Source: Isoetes taiwanensis
Taxonomy: Eukaryota > Streptophyta > Lycopodiopsida > Isoetales > Isoetaceae
DNA length: 64,000 nucleotides
Assembly: GCA_021234155.1 (NCBI GenBank)
Contig: JAJEKV010000014.1
Span: 4,047,563-4,111,562 of the forward strand
Direction of reading: 5' to 3'
The position numbers and the translations under genes are program-made. Below are positions 1-11,360 of the stretch, one piece after another. Below the pieces are notes generated by a model, which searched no databases, was not told where the DNA came from, and saw only the letters and a list, made by a program, of their open reading frames with translations. Every line of letters starts with the position of its first letter. Position 1 is the first letter of the stretch.

Positions 1-303
1 CAAAGCCACACTGCCTCATTCTTCTACAAGAAACCATCACCTTAAGTTTTTTATTTCTAGCAGAATTGCATTAGGAGATAAAGAAATAAAGTGCAGTGCA
101 TTCTAAAGAACCTATGAGTGCCAAAGCAAAAATCATGATCCAAATCAGAGACGATGTCTAGGTTTTAACCTGTTGAATGCAACATAATGTCTGGAGGTAT
201 ATTAAAATCATAAGGTAAAATGAATATCTTCATTGCAACCTATCTCCATTACGATGATCTTTGATACAGTGATTTAGTAGCTTGATATATTTGGCTCTAG
301 CGT

Positions 304-725
304 TGATTCAAGATATCAAGAATGAAAACTAGCTGCACTAAAACCTGTAGAATCCAATCATTGCTTACCTTGACGCAGTGGAAACGGGAAGGGTCAATCA
401 TTCAGGCATTCGCACCTCGGCGCTCCCGGATTCTGCAGGTCAAGGGGATGGCAAGAATGCCCTCCCCCTTCCCGTTCCACATCACATCATTTTATTTGAA
501 AAATCCTTTGGGTGCCAAATTATTCGGAAGTAATGCGAAATCAGGGGCATATATATTTTTATTAGCAGGGTTGCCTAACCCGTGGTGCACACTTTGCTGC
601 AATTCTAGCTATGCCATGTGTCATGCGATGTCAGTCTAATTTTATCTTAACCGTTAGATCTTCTAATTTATGAATCTACGGCTAGAAAAAATAGAAAACA
701 TATGGATAATCCAGGTAATTCCTTT
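304..725. repeat. Direct repeat R1, copy 1
   Basis: About 420 bp recurs with few mismatches at 1884-2272 in the same orientation. Both copies run from TGATTCAAGATATC (or one mismatch) to GGTAATTCCTTT. Copy 1 has about 33 extra bases near 408-440 that copy 2 lacks. No TG...CA ends or target duplications were seen, so an LTR pair is not supported. It may be a dispersed repeat or a local duplication. Short reading frames inside it resemble no known protein. Confidence 0.85.
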
Positions 726-1337
726 GGCGGCTCACGCCCTAACCATTCCGACCCAGGCAATTTGCCTTCGAATCCTTCCAATCTGGCCAACTAATTTCCT
801 TCGACTGTGTATTCCCGTAGAGTCTAACTCGTTTTGTCTTTTGGTCTTATTCTTGTTGGATCCTTAGAGAATTTGGTCCTATATGATTATTTGGTCTCTA
901 TAGACGATATAATTTGATTTAATCAAGGACATGCAATGCATATTATTCTTCAACAATTCAATTGAATGAGTCAATATGCTTATACAATTGTCCTATTGCG
1001 ATGATTAAAATTTTGCAGATGAAATATCTCAAGGGATATTTCTTGATCTAATTGTAAGGTGGCGAGCTAGAAGCATATAAGAAAGTGTTTGTAGCATCCT
1101 AGGAGAATAGTTATGTCATATTGGCCTTGTGTACTCAATAACAATGCCAACATCATAAAATGTTTCTATAGTGCCATGTGCCATCCGCCTAACTACACAA
1201 ACACCAGCAACTTATGTTAAGTTTAATAGTACAATAGACATCAAACGCTATAGCACGGGACACGTGCTTTGTGCCAGTTGATGAGTTCACATAGAGATTT
1301 GGAAGAATATGCGAAGCAAGATTAGCGGTCTGGCCGT

Positions 1338-1403
1338 GGCTGATAACCAAAAATGTGTGGTCAAGGACGTACAGCCGAGGCCACACATTTTTGGTTATCA
1401 GCC
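1338..1403. repeat. Perfect 23-bp inverted repeat (hairpin)
   Basis: Bases 1338-1360 are an exact reverse complement of 1381-1403, with a 20-nt spacer at 1361-1380. A second, weaker inverted pair (ACCTTATCGGACT near 1423 and its complement near 1551-1565) and the palindromes GATAATTAATTATC near 1455 and 1487 lie just downstream. The cluster may be a small MITE-like element or a foldback. No transposase is present. Confidence 0.8.
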
Positions 1404-1883
1404 GAGGTAAAGATCGATAACCACCTTATCGGACTTATATGGGTGGAACAGTACTGATAATTAATTATCGTGCTCCTCTAGTACTAATAATTAATTATCA
1501 GCCTGCCCCAATAGTGATAACAAAAAACAAGGACTCTCACTTTACACATAAGAGTCCGATAAGGTTTGAACAATATAATAGTTGGGTCGTTATAGTTTCT
1601 GGTGGCGAAATTTTAGCCTACCATGTCACTTATGCCAATAAGAAGGAATGTTTCTTGGGTTGAGAGATTCTCTGCCACCGGTTGAACTGATACTTGATTG
1701 TTGACAATTTGACTTATCGCACTCCCCTGTTTGTTTCGTGGATGTCAGTGGCAACATCCACCAGACAAGCAACTTCCCCTCCTTGTCCAAATGTATGCTG
1801 TGACTGGTAGAGCAAGCAGAGAAGTTGGACCAAACAACTTACCCTATAGGCTAACGTCAAGGTAAGTGGGTTCAGATTCCTGC

Positions 1884-2272
1884 CTGATTCAAAATATCAA
1901 GAATGAAAACTAACTGCACTAAAACCTGTAGAATCCAATCATTGCTTACCTTGACGTAGTGGAAACAGGAAGGGTCAGTCATTCAGGCAAGGGGATGGCA
2001 AGAATGCCCTCCCCCTTCCCATTCCACATCACATCGTTTTATTTGAAAAATCCTTTGGGTGTCAATTTATTCGGAAGCAATGCGAAATCAGGGGCATATA
2101 TATTTTTATTAGCAGGGTTGCCTAACCCGTGGTGCACACTTTGCTGCAATTCTAGCTATGCCACGTGTCATGCCATGCCACTCTAATTTTATCTTAACCA
2201 TTAGATCTTCTAATTTATGAATCTACGGCTAGGAAAAATAGAAAACATATGGATAATCCAGGTAATTCCTTT
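1884..2272. repeat. Direct repeat R1, copy 2
   Basis: Second copy of the repeat at 304-725. The copies are separated by about 1.2 kb that holds the foldback cluster and no recognisable gene. Confidence 0.85.
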
Positions 2273-3461
2273 CAATCCATGCCCTACTTTCTGAAGTACT
2301 ATGTAGTGATAAGGAGCATTTAGCTATGGATTTAGCAGCAGTAGTCTTAGTTTTATAAGCCCATTCACAACCTACAACATGTTATTTTAGCAGATCACAT
2401 GAATACAATCCATTACACAATAACATGCCCTTAAAAGTTTAAGCTTCAACAATAAACATCCCCACTGGCATTCCAATTTTCCAGTGTAAACAGGGAAAGT
2501 TTCATGACAAACATGTGGACATAAATCATGACGAATGAGATAACAAAATTCCACTTATTTGAATGTTTACCCGAGGGCTCAAATAACTTCTGATTTAGGG
2601 GCTTGCTTCAAATCACAGAGTATGAAAAAATGGGAACATCTTCATGGACAAAACAATGAAGAAAGCATATGCATTGCTTAAATTCTCCCTTCGCCACCAA
2701 ATAGTCATGGTCAAAGTAACCTACAATATGGATAACATTTAGCCTTTAGCCTTTAGATAGCATTTGCTACCATAGTTCTTCTGTTGAATTTAGTTTGAGT
2801 GAGAAGACAGCTGTGGTGGAAGTGAATCTAATGCCAATAGTAAAGCCTTGCAAATGGGGTATAGACACGACTTACTATGAAATAAGGTGCATATTAAGTT
2901 CACGATACTTAGGTCAGCAAGTGTATTGACTTTGATTAAAGATGTGAACCTTGAGTTGTCATTTGCATTAAAAATCAATTTTTGAACTGCTTATATTATG
3001 AAACTGACATTTGTGCAGGTGACTACTAACAGCTCTGCAGCAAGTGAGCGAATCTTTGGAACCCCCTAAGCGTGTATTTTGGTGGAGATCCTTTGGTAAA
3101 AGATTTTTCTAAGCATGCATGGTACTCAAGTATACATTCGAGTCCGTCATTTTTTTTGCAGATAACTTGCCCCTCTGCCATTTTTGCACCCCACTCGGTG
3201 TATCCTCTCATACAACCAAAAGAGATTTCCATCAATTCATGGAGGGTGTTCAAAAACCACAGCTCTATATTTCGGGCCTCACTGTTAGCCCAACTAGAAT
3301 ATTATATATAACTGAGGATATCCTCAATGTGTTATATGTACATTTAAGTACTATGGAGGATGATGGTAGTTGATGCAACTCTTCTGGCCTAGAATATAAT
3401 AGCCATTCTCAATTAAGTTGAAATCTGCAAAAGGTTGTGGGTTGATTTGCTCTTGTTGATA

Positions 3462-3501
3462 CTTCCTTCCTTCCTTCCTTCCTTCCTTCCTTCCTTCCTT
3501 C
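3462..3501. repeat. (CTTC)n microsatellite
   Basis: Ten tandem CTTC/TTCC units in an uninterrupted run. Confidence 0.95.
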
Positions 3502-3958
3502 TCACCCTGGTTTTTTGTGCTGATAGACTAGGCCTATTATTATCTAACATATGGTTGTATACTTCATCTTCGTCTATAATGTTATATAAGCTTTCTTGAT
3601 GCATAAGAGCTTTATATAAGTAGTGTATGCCTACCATTTTAAGAACAACTTACTTATATAGACTACAATCTCTGACTCAGAACTAAGAAATGTTGAAAGT
3701 TTTGTTGCTTTCAGCTCTAGACTTTGTTATAATACATGGTTTAGTTACATGATGTTTCTACAACTTGTCAACACAAGAATCTACATTTTTCACACTGGTT
3801 ACAGAACACAATGCTATGGATTGTTAGGTCTGAGAATTTGCATGAAAGATGTCTTTCAGGTCCTCTATTATGATGGTTTCTTGACAACTGTTCTCATTGG
3901 GGCCAGTTGTTGTCCATGTTTCAAAAGATTTATAAAATGTTCATTCAAATTTGCTATC

Positions 3959-4052
3959 GAATAGAATAGAATAGAATAGAATAGAATAGAATAGAATAGA
4001 ATAGATTTTTTAACGTCCACGAAGACCAAGAGGCAATCAAGTTCTCTCAAGT
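3959..4052 (-). repeat. Retroelement 3' end with (TTCTA)n tail
   Basis: On the minus strand the sequence reads ...TGGACGTTAAAAAATC followed by about nine TTCTA units. The same GGACGTTAAAAA plus TTCTA tail recurs at 8491-8619 and 46040-46110. The LINEs at 17-61 kb end similarly (GACGTAATAA plus TTTCA repeats). This is most likely the truncated 3' end of a related LINE or a SINE that shares its tail. Confidence 0.6.
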
Positions 4053-4378
4053 TGTAGATTGCCATGTTATATTGCGCTTCTAGATAGGAGCTATAAAAAA
4101 TAAGCATTACTTACAACAATATATACTATGGAACCAGTGCTTCTTTCTTTTTGGAACCTTTTTACTCAGGTTTCAAATTGTCTTTAATTATTTTCAGATC
4201 TGAAGTCATCCCTACTTTGTTATTTTTCATGAACTTTATCAACAAAGAACATAAACCATTAGCTTATGAAATAAACACCACCATCAACATTTGTGGATTA
4301 TGCATGTTATTACAGACAAATATGTCAACTAAAACTTAAACCATTTAAACTTCAAAGATGGCCGAAAGACGACATGAT

Positions 4379-4594
4379 CAATGTTGGGCAAATTCCGGGG
4401 TAGAGAAGGTTTGTTCCGGTTGAAACTAAGAATTTCCGTTTGACTTAGCGCATTGCAGGAAAAATTCCGATAGATTTTTATGCATACTTGTATAAGAGTA
4501 ATACAAATTTCCGATTGGGAACTGAAAATATCCGACTATTTGATGAAAGAGTAGGAAAATTTCCAATTGGATTTAAAAACTTTGCCCAACACTG
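4379..4594. mobile_element. hAT-type MITE in the KAS I promoter
   Basis: A 216-bp element with 14-bp terminal inverted repeats, CAATGTTGGGCAAA on the left and the complement of CAGTGTTGGGCAAA on the right (one mismatch). It is flanked by 8-bp duplications, GACATGAT at 4371-4378 and GACATGGT at 4595-4602 (7 of 8 identical). The length and the 8-bp duplication are typical of non-autonomous hAT elements. The interior has about five copies of a motif close to AAATTCCGATT. It ends about 165 bp upstream of the KAS I TATA box. Confidence 0.85.
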
Positions 4595-4758
4595 GACATG
4601 GTATCTCTTATGCCCTCAAAATTAATGCTATTTGATTCCTCCATTTGTGAGTGCTAAATTCATAGTTGTCCATTCAGACTTTCTCATTATTCCAACACAC
4701 ACACAAATCAACAACTTCTTTCAACCTCATCATCTCTCCAAAACTCTAGTTTTTTTTG

Positions 4759-4768
4759 TATATATAAG
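4759..4768 (+). promoter_or_regulatory. TATA box of KAS I gene
   Basis: TATATATAAG lies 125 bp upstream of the chosen start codon in otherwise non-coding DNA, which would give a 5' leader of roughly 90-100 nt. This is inferred from position and consensus only. Confidence 0.65.
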
Positions 4769-4870
4769 GTTTTGTTTTCTGACCAGAAATTCGGCGCCTG
4801 GTTAAGCATTAACAGCATGCAGTGAACGAACGGTGGGCATCTCTTCATTTTAATGCCTTAAAACCTCAAA

Positions 4871-4892
4871 ATGCCCTTCTGTCTTAACAAAC
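4871..4892 (+). promoter_or_regulatory. Out-of-frame upstream ATG before KAS I start
   Basis: An ATG at 4871 opens a 60-codon frame that overlaps the KAS I start at 4893 in another frame. If the transcript begins at the TATA box above, scanning ribosomes would meet this ATG first. It may lower KAS I translation or mean that the true transcript starts further downstream. Confidence 0.4.
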
Positions 4893-7272
4893 ATGTCCGC
4901 CATGGCCTCTCCCGCTTGCATGGCCAGGACCTCTGCCATCGATCCATCACCAGTTTTGAAGACCCATTCCGACATCACATTGGGTTCTCAGAGCTTCATT
5001 TCAGATTGCCATGCCTTTCGCAGCTCTTCTTCTACTGGGTTTCCTTCTGGTAATTCTTTTTTTTTTTTAATTTTAGTATTCTTTCTTTTTCTTTGATCCA
5101 GAATGCTCTGCTCTGCTATATTTCTGTGCTTTCTTTTTTCGTTCTTGATCTGTTACAAAGCATTTGGATCTTGTTATTTGCATTGATTTCTCTCTTATTA
5201 ACTAAAAAATGATTGGGTTTAGTTCAAATTCGAAGAGCTACAAGCGCCATGCTTCAACCTGCCGTAGCTGCTCCAAAGAGAGAACAGGATCCCAAAAAGA
5301 GGGTCGTCATAACTGGCATGGGTCTAGTGTCTGTGTTTGGAAATGATGTCGACACTTTCTATGATAAGCTTTTGGAAGGGACTAGCGGAATAAGTACCAT
5401 TGATCGATTTGATGCATCAAAATTTCCAACCAGATTTGGTGGTCAGATTAGAGGCTTCTCTTCAGGAGGATACATTGATGGGAAGAATGATAGAAGACTA
5501 GATGACTGTCTCAGATATTGCCTTGTGAGTGGAAAGAAGGCACTGGAGAATGCGCAATTGTTAAAAGAAGGGACTATTAGTAGCAAGGTGAAATCTATAT
5601 ATTGAAACTTTGGATCAAGTTTTGTATGTAAACCGTTTTCCTTCCAATGTTAAATGCAGATCGACAAGAGCCGTGCCGGAATCTTGATCGGGTCTGGCAT
5701 GGGTGGCTTGTCTGTATTCTCAGATGCAGTTCAAGCATTGACTGAGAAAGGACACAAACGGATAACGCCATTTTTTATCCCCTATGCCATTACCAACATG
5801 GGTTCTGCATTGCTGGCTATTGATCTTGGACTTATGGGACCCAATTACTCCATATCTACGGCATGTGCAACATCAAATTACTGTTTCTATGCTGCTGCAA
5901 ACCACATTAGGCGTGGTGAAGCTGATATAATGGTAGCTGGAGGTACAGAGGCTCCAATCATACCTGTAGGTGTTGGTGGGTTTGTTGCATGTAGAGCGTT
6001 GTCACAGAGGAATGATGATCCTCAGACTGCCTCAAGACCATGGGATAAGGCCAGAGATGGCTTTGTGATAGGCGAGGGTGCTGGTGTTTTGGTAAGTTAA
6101 GATCTTCCTGTTTATAGTTGTTTGCATAGCAGTGTTATAAATTCTTTCGAGCCATCAGCTCATAGCTTGCTATCAGAAATTAACTTAATTATTTCTACAT
6201 GCGTTTGAGTACCATAAACACCATGAGGATCACACATTTGTACTGACAAATGTGATTTTTCTCCTTTCAAACAAATGTGTTCTTTAATAATGGCCTGATA
6301 ATAATGGCCTGACATCTATTACAGATTATGGAAAGTTTAGAGCATGCTATGCAGCGAGATGCTCCAATAATTGCTGAGTACCTTGGTGGGGCTGTGACAT
6401 GTGATGCATACCACATGACAGATCCTCGAGCTGATGGATTAGGAGTTTCATCCTGTATAGAAAGAGCACTTGGTGATGCAGGAGTATCTACAGAAGAAGT
6501 AAGCTTGATAGCTAAGTTTATGGTTGACATGCTGGTTTCTGTTTAATAATGGTTCGTGCCATTTTGCAGGTTAATTATATAAATGCCCATGCTACTTCAA
6601 CTCAAGTTGGTGATTTGGCTGAGATAAATGCAGTAACAAAAGTATTTAAGGATACGAGTGAGATTAAAATGAATGCAACTAAAGTAAGCTGCTTTGTCCA
6701 TTTCAGTAGAGATTTTACATTCAGCTGCTTTGTCCAATTTAGTAGAGATTTTATATTCAGCTCTTTGACAAAGCATGGCACATCTTTCTTTAAAGTAATG
6801 AGTTGGTTTTTGTCAGTCTATGATAGGGCATTCTTTGGGTGCTGCTGGAGGGCTTGAGGCTATTGCAACTATCAAGGGTATTACTACGGGATGGGTTCAC
6901 CCTTCAATTAACCAGTTTGTAAGTCGTCTTATTAAAAACATTGTTGTATTATTAAAGACATTGTATTTGGAACAGGACGAGAGGTCCATGTTATTTGATA
7001 TGATGCTTTTCTGTCTCAGAATCTGGAGCCTAGTGTGACATTCGACACAGTGTCAAATGTAAAGCAGCAGCACGAGATTCATGTTGGTAAGTGGTGCTAT
7101 TTGAACGACTTGAAGGACATGTATTGCTGGTTTTGACATCTAATGCAGTATTTTGTTTACAAGCTGAAATGCACGCTAAGAAGATCTATGTTTTTGTGAT
7201 CCAGGCATTTCAAATTCCTTTGGATTTGGGGGCCACAATTCAGTTGTCGTATTTGCACCTTTCAAGGCATGA
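4893..7272 (+). CDS. KASI: 3-oxoacyl-[acyl-carrier-protein] synthase I, plastid (8 exons, complete)
   Basis: Condenses malonyl-ACP with C4-C14 acyl-ACP during plastid fatty-acid synthesis. Exons: 4893-5049, 5223-5587, 5660-6091, 6325-6498, 6570-6683, 6817-6918, 7020-7086 and 7205-7272. All introns are GT-AG and the spliced frame is open for 1,479 nt (about 492 aa). The first ~60 residues are Ser/Ala/Thr-rich, as in a chloroplast transit peptide. Next comes KKRVVITGMGLVSVFGNDVD, then the active-site cysteine in STACATSNY, the two catalytic histidines in NAHATST and IGHSLGAAGG, the lysine in NATKS, and the C-terminal NSFGFGGHNS. Wording such as RFGGQIRGFSS and HMTDPRADGLGVSSCIER matches plant KAS I rather than KAS II or III. 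The start is the first in-frame ATG giving a transit peptide. This is the only gene in the window with no lesions. A hAT MITE lies in its promoter. Confidence 0.96.
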
Positions 7273-7346
7273 TGCATGGAGCAACATTAAATTTTGGCAT
7301 CCCATTCATTTACATAATATCACATGATGTCTATTAATTCTCTTTG

Positions 7347-7352
7347 AATAAA
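7347..7352 (+). terminator. Polyadenylation signal candidate for KAS I
   Basis: AATAAA lies 75 nt after the KAS I stop codon, in AT-rich sequence. Confidence 0.5.
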
Positions 7353-9166
7353 AAAGAGGTTCATTAAGAGGATAGCAGTTGCCTAATTAATATGTAAGTG
7401 AAAAATGGTCAAAGAATCTTACCATGTTGCCCTTCACTGTGAACAGTTATTCTGACATACATTGTCACGCACTTGCTTTGGAACTCTTCCACCTTTTTAA
7501 GTTGGCAACATGTAACATGATTAACAAGTAGTATTGACATGCAATGAAGGTAGTTAACATGTTTTCACAATGCCTCGTTTTTTTTGTTATTTATGCCTTA
7601 TCATAAAACTCTTGAGGAAGGGAAGCCGGTGCTTAAAAGAAAGAAATTTGTTCTAAAAAATGGATTATACGATCTAAGGCTGTCTTAAGCTGGAATGCCA
7701 GAGGTTTGAAGTCATTGGAGGTGAAAGGCAATAGATTATGCTGGCAATGTAGCGGTGGAAGAGGTTGGTTATATTTTAAACCCTATTTTAAACATATTGG
7801 GTTCGAATTTTGTAAGTGGGGGTTTTGCCCAAGAACATAGATGCAGCGGCGAAGAAATTGGTTGTATGTTAAACATAATTTTGTGGGTGTGGGCTCCATC
7901 AGTGGAGGGTCGAGTGTTGTACTTTGATAGCATTGGCAAACGATTTGGTGGTGTTATTCACATATGTAGATCACTTTTAGAGATGTAGTATAATCACGTG
8001 GAAGGATGTAGGACAGGAATGAAGGATGATAAATATTTGTCACACAATAGCGCAGGAGAGTAGAGAGATTCTTTTGCAAATTGTGGGATGATTTGAAATG
8101 GAGCAATGGCCGGGAGATGTGGGTGGATTGGCTCATCATTGCATGTGTTATGCAAATGAGTTGGCATTAAGTGTTTGTCAGGCCTGTACCATTACAATCT
8201 TGTGGAGAATGTGGTTTCACCCATAATCTGCAACTATTGTGTAGGCATCCTCTTGACAGTGTAAACCCTTTACATCAATATTCAAGCTGACTACCAAGTA
8301 TTTGAAGGGCAAGGATATCAAAACACGATGCATGAGGATACGGACTAAGGCAATGTGGTATGGACGGGACGATTACAATTGACTGCTATTAAAAAAACTG
8401 CTAAAAGCTGGAGAATGAATGAAATTATGTTTGAAAGAGACTGTTGCTCTGACGCGGCTCTGAATTGGACCCTTTGTACTGTGAACTCTTCATGGACGTT
8501 AAAAAGTCTAATCTAAGCTATTCTATTCTATTTTGGACATAAGGCATCAATTTAGTCTCCATGGACGTTAAAAAATCTAATCTAATCTATTCTATTTTAG
8601 ACATAAGGCATCAATTTAGGCAGCAGAGAAAGGACTTACAAAAAGTAATCAAAGAGCTAAGAGACGCCAAGATCAAAGCTTGTCTAACGTAAGTACGAGA
8701 ATGTGACATATGTTCTAAATTAAACTTTATAGTGGCAAGACAAATGTGACATTATGCCGATGTTGCAAAAAATCTACTTTTGCTAAAATTGTGATGACAG
8801 AAGAAGAAGATCATGAGAGGACAAGGAATGGAAGTAAAATGATACAATGAGAGCCAAATTAAATCATATGTTCTTTTTTCATCGTAGAATAACCTGGAAG
8901 AATAACTTGATATAATTACACAAGCCAAAGTTGAAGCTCACCATTTTTTAGCACATCCTTACAAAGGAAGCAGCCTGTCCTTCACATGATCTAAGAAGAT
9001 GGTCGATGGAGTGGCTGTCGACAGTGAGAAATTGCGAAAAGGAATTAGGAAATTAGGCAAGAGATGGGACATTGTGAGGATAAGGAATTCTAACCCTAAC
9101 ATGCAAGGATAAGGAATTCTTGCCTTAGATTTTTTACTGTTTCTCTTTGGTTTTTCATTGCAGCAC
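7353..9166. other. Intergenic region with faint LINE relics
   Basis: No intact gene is seen. Near 7680-7730 the plus strand encodes LSWNARGLKSLE, which resembles the start of L1-type endonuclease domains, but nothing further could be aligned by eye. At 8491-8555 and 8560-8619 there are two tandem copies of a (TTCTA)-tailed end beginning ATGGACGTTAAAAA. Confidence 0.45.
8491..8619 (+). repeat. Tandem pair of retroelement 3' tails
   Basis: Two ~62-bp copies, each ATGGACGTTAAAAA, then TCTAATCTAA/TATTCTATT, then GACATAAGGCATCAATTTAG. The unit matches the tails at 3959-4052 (minus strand) and 46070-46105. Confidence 0.75.
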
Positions 9167-9170
9167 ACAT

Positions 9171-9201
9171 GGGTAATTGTTTTTTAGTGGTACACAAAAA
9201 A
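9171..9201 (+). repeat. Left TIR of Sola-like element
   Basis: Preceded directly by ACAT. It pairs with 17583-17613. Confidence 0.8.
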
Positions 9202-10790
9202 GCATGTCGCGACATTGGTGCTGGCGAGGTGCTTTTTGCACTTCATCGAATTTCTTCATGCCCGTCACCTATTTTTTCAAGGCCCGTCACGGTTGCTGAT
9301 CACCCGCCAATTTCCTTCCCATCATCCGGAACGGTTGATCAGCAGGCCATCTCAGCAATCCGGAATCCTCAAGCCATCTCATCAATCCATCTCATCGATC
9401 TCGAATTTACTGCTGGAGAATCATGGCTTCAATTTTGAGTCAGTGGAAAGATTGGCGGGCAATTGAGAGAGAATGGCGGGCTTCCACAGTTTATACTGTT
9501 TCAGAATTGATGTGCTTTCTTTTAGTGAATTTGCCATGAATTGGGAGGAAAGGTTTCTCCAATCTGCTTCGAAGCATAGTGTCACTTTTGATGCTAAAGC
9601 TTTCATAAGCAGTATCCAGAATTTGGAACAACAATCCGAGGAATTTTTATGCTTATGCTCCCGCTTGGCAGATAATTTTCTCCAGTCAGTTGAAAATTGC
9701 CCTGTTGTGGAGACAACAGATAATTCTTTTCTTCCTACTGGCGAAAGAACTGCAAATATTGAGGGGGAATTTATCTTCAGTACTTATAATGGTAATATCT
9801 TGAATTACTGATCAATTGCTTGCAAATTATGATAGCTAACAAGTTAACCTCATTTTTCAGATGAAGGTGAGGCCAATTTACAGACAATTGGAATCTTGTT
9901 GTTGGTGAAAGAACTGGAAATTGTGAAGAGGATTTTCGATTGAACACTCAGTTTCATGTTTGTGATGCTACCACTGAATCAGAGCCACCAAAGGCATCCA
10001 ATCTTGAAAGAAAATGTGATGGTTTTGAAGCATTTTGTGATCTACCTACAAATTCTGGTAAGTGCTTGAAAACTGCTTTTAAATGTTAAACAATCTTGAA
10101 ATACTAGTTTGCTAATTGTTTTAAAGGTGGTGTTGAGGTCCAGCATGAACATGGGTTTGAAGATCAGGAATCACTCTATAGAAAATTGCATGCAATGAAA
10201 AGGAGAGAACAAAGAGCAAAGAAAAGAGCAAGAGAAGCAGACTTAAAGAAAGATGGCTCTAGCAATGGACTAAGCAAGAGAAGAAAACAACAAGTTTAAA
10301 AAAAAATTGCATTGTATAATAATAAGGTATGTGCAAATGCTTCACAACAAGACAGGGAAGACATTCTTGAAGGTGCTGCTAAAAGACTGCCAGAATACCA
10401 GGTATTGAAATTGAAAGAAGTGAAAACAATGTCAACAATAGTGGATAATTTGAGGAAATATTTGGCTCAACATAAGTATGATAGGAAAACTGATGTGGTC
10501 AGAGCTCGAACCTCAGCAATGGTTTATGCTGTTGCCTCAGAAAAAACCAACTGTAGAAGGCTATCTGAATGTTTGAATTTGAACAGAAAATATGTAACAA
10601 CAGCAGTACATAGAAGAGCAGCAGCAGAAATTGGTGAAGGTCCCTGGTCAATGTTTAAGAGACAAACCAGATCTGACAAACTCACTAATCAACAGCAAAA
10701 GCTTGTGGTTGAGTTCTGGACCAATAATTCAAGAGTGTCTCCATGCAAGAAGCGTTGTTCATTCTTTGCTTTGCATCATTCAATGATAGC

Positions 10791-11360
10791 CAGTGGGTTG
10801 TGAGCCTGGCTAGGAGTTGCCCATAATTAATGGCCTAACCACTAGACCATCATCGCGACGTGCTTTTTGTTGTCCATTCTCTATTCCGCACCACCCGGTG
10901 GGTTTTGAGCCTGGGTGGGGATCGCCCATAACCAATGGCTTGACCACTAGACAACCACTACGATTGTCATCTTTTTCTTTGAATTGAATGGGACCTCGTG
11001 GTAATTGAACACCAGGCCATCTATCATCTGGGCTAAAAAGACAGTAGATGTAAAAGCTATATAGAACGTACCTTATTTGAAGTCCAGGTCGTTGTGCATC
11101 ATATCCACAGTACTTCTAGTGTCATCTGCATAATGAATGACTCCAGAAAATGTACCTCATCATAGTCCATAACCAATGGGTTGACCACTAGTCAGCCACC
11201 GCGATCGTCATTTTTTTCTTTGAATTGAATGGGACCTCGTGGTAATCGAAGAACAGGCCATCTATCATCCAGGCTAAAAAGACAGTACATGTGAAAGCTA
11301 TATAGAACGTACCTTGTTTGAAGTCTAGTTTGGTGTGCATCATATCCACAACATTTATAG
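10791..11360 (-). mobile_element. tRNA-derived SINE cluster inside the transposase gene
   Basis: On the minus strand, 10893-10970 reads like a tRNA: an A-box-like TTGTCTAGTGGTCAAG and a B-box-like GGCTCAAAACCC about 35 nt apart. A diverged copy of the tRNA-like part sits at 10791-10866. A direct repeat of about 195 bp, including the A-box part, occupies 10925-11115 and 11167-11360. The cluster interrupts the transposase between FWTNNSRVSP and HPLHFLEETEV. The tRNA of origin is not certain. Confidence 0.65.

Larger units (their letters stand above)
2273..4378. other. Intergenic stretch without a recognisable gene
   Basis: Reading frames here are short and none resembles a known protein. The only structured parts are a (TTCC)n microsatellite and a (TTCTA)n-tailed retroelement end, listed separately. 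Confidence 0.6.

Noticed and set aside
304-2272. The R1 pair as LTRs of a small retrotransposon
   Set aside because: No TG...CA ends, no target duplications, no primer-binding site seen, and nothing retroviral-like between them.
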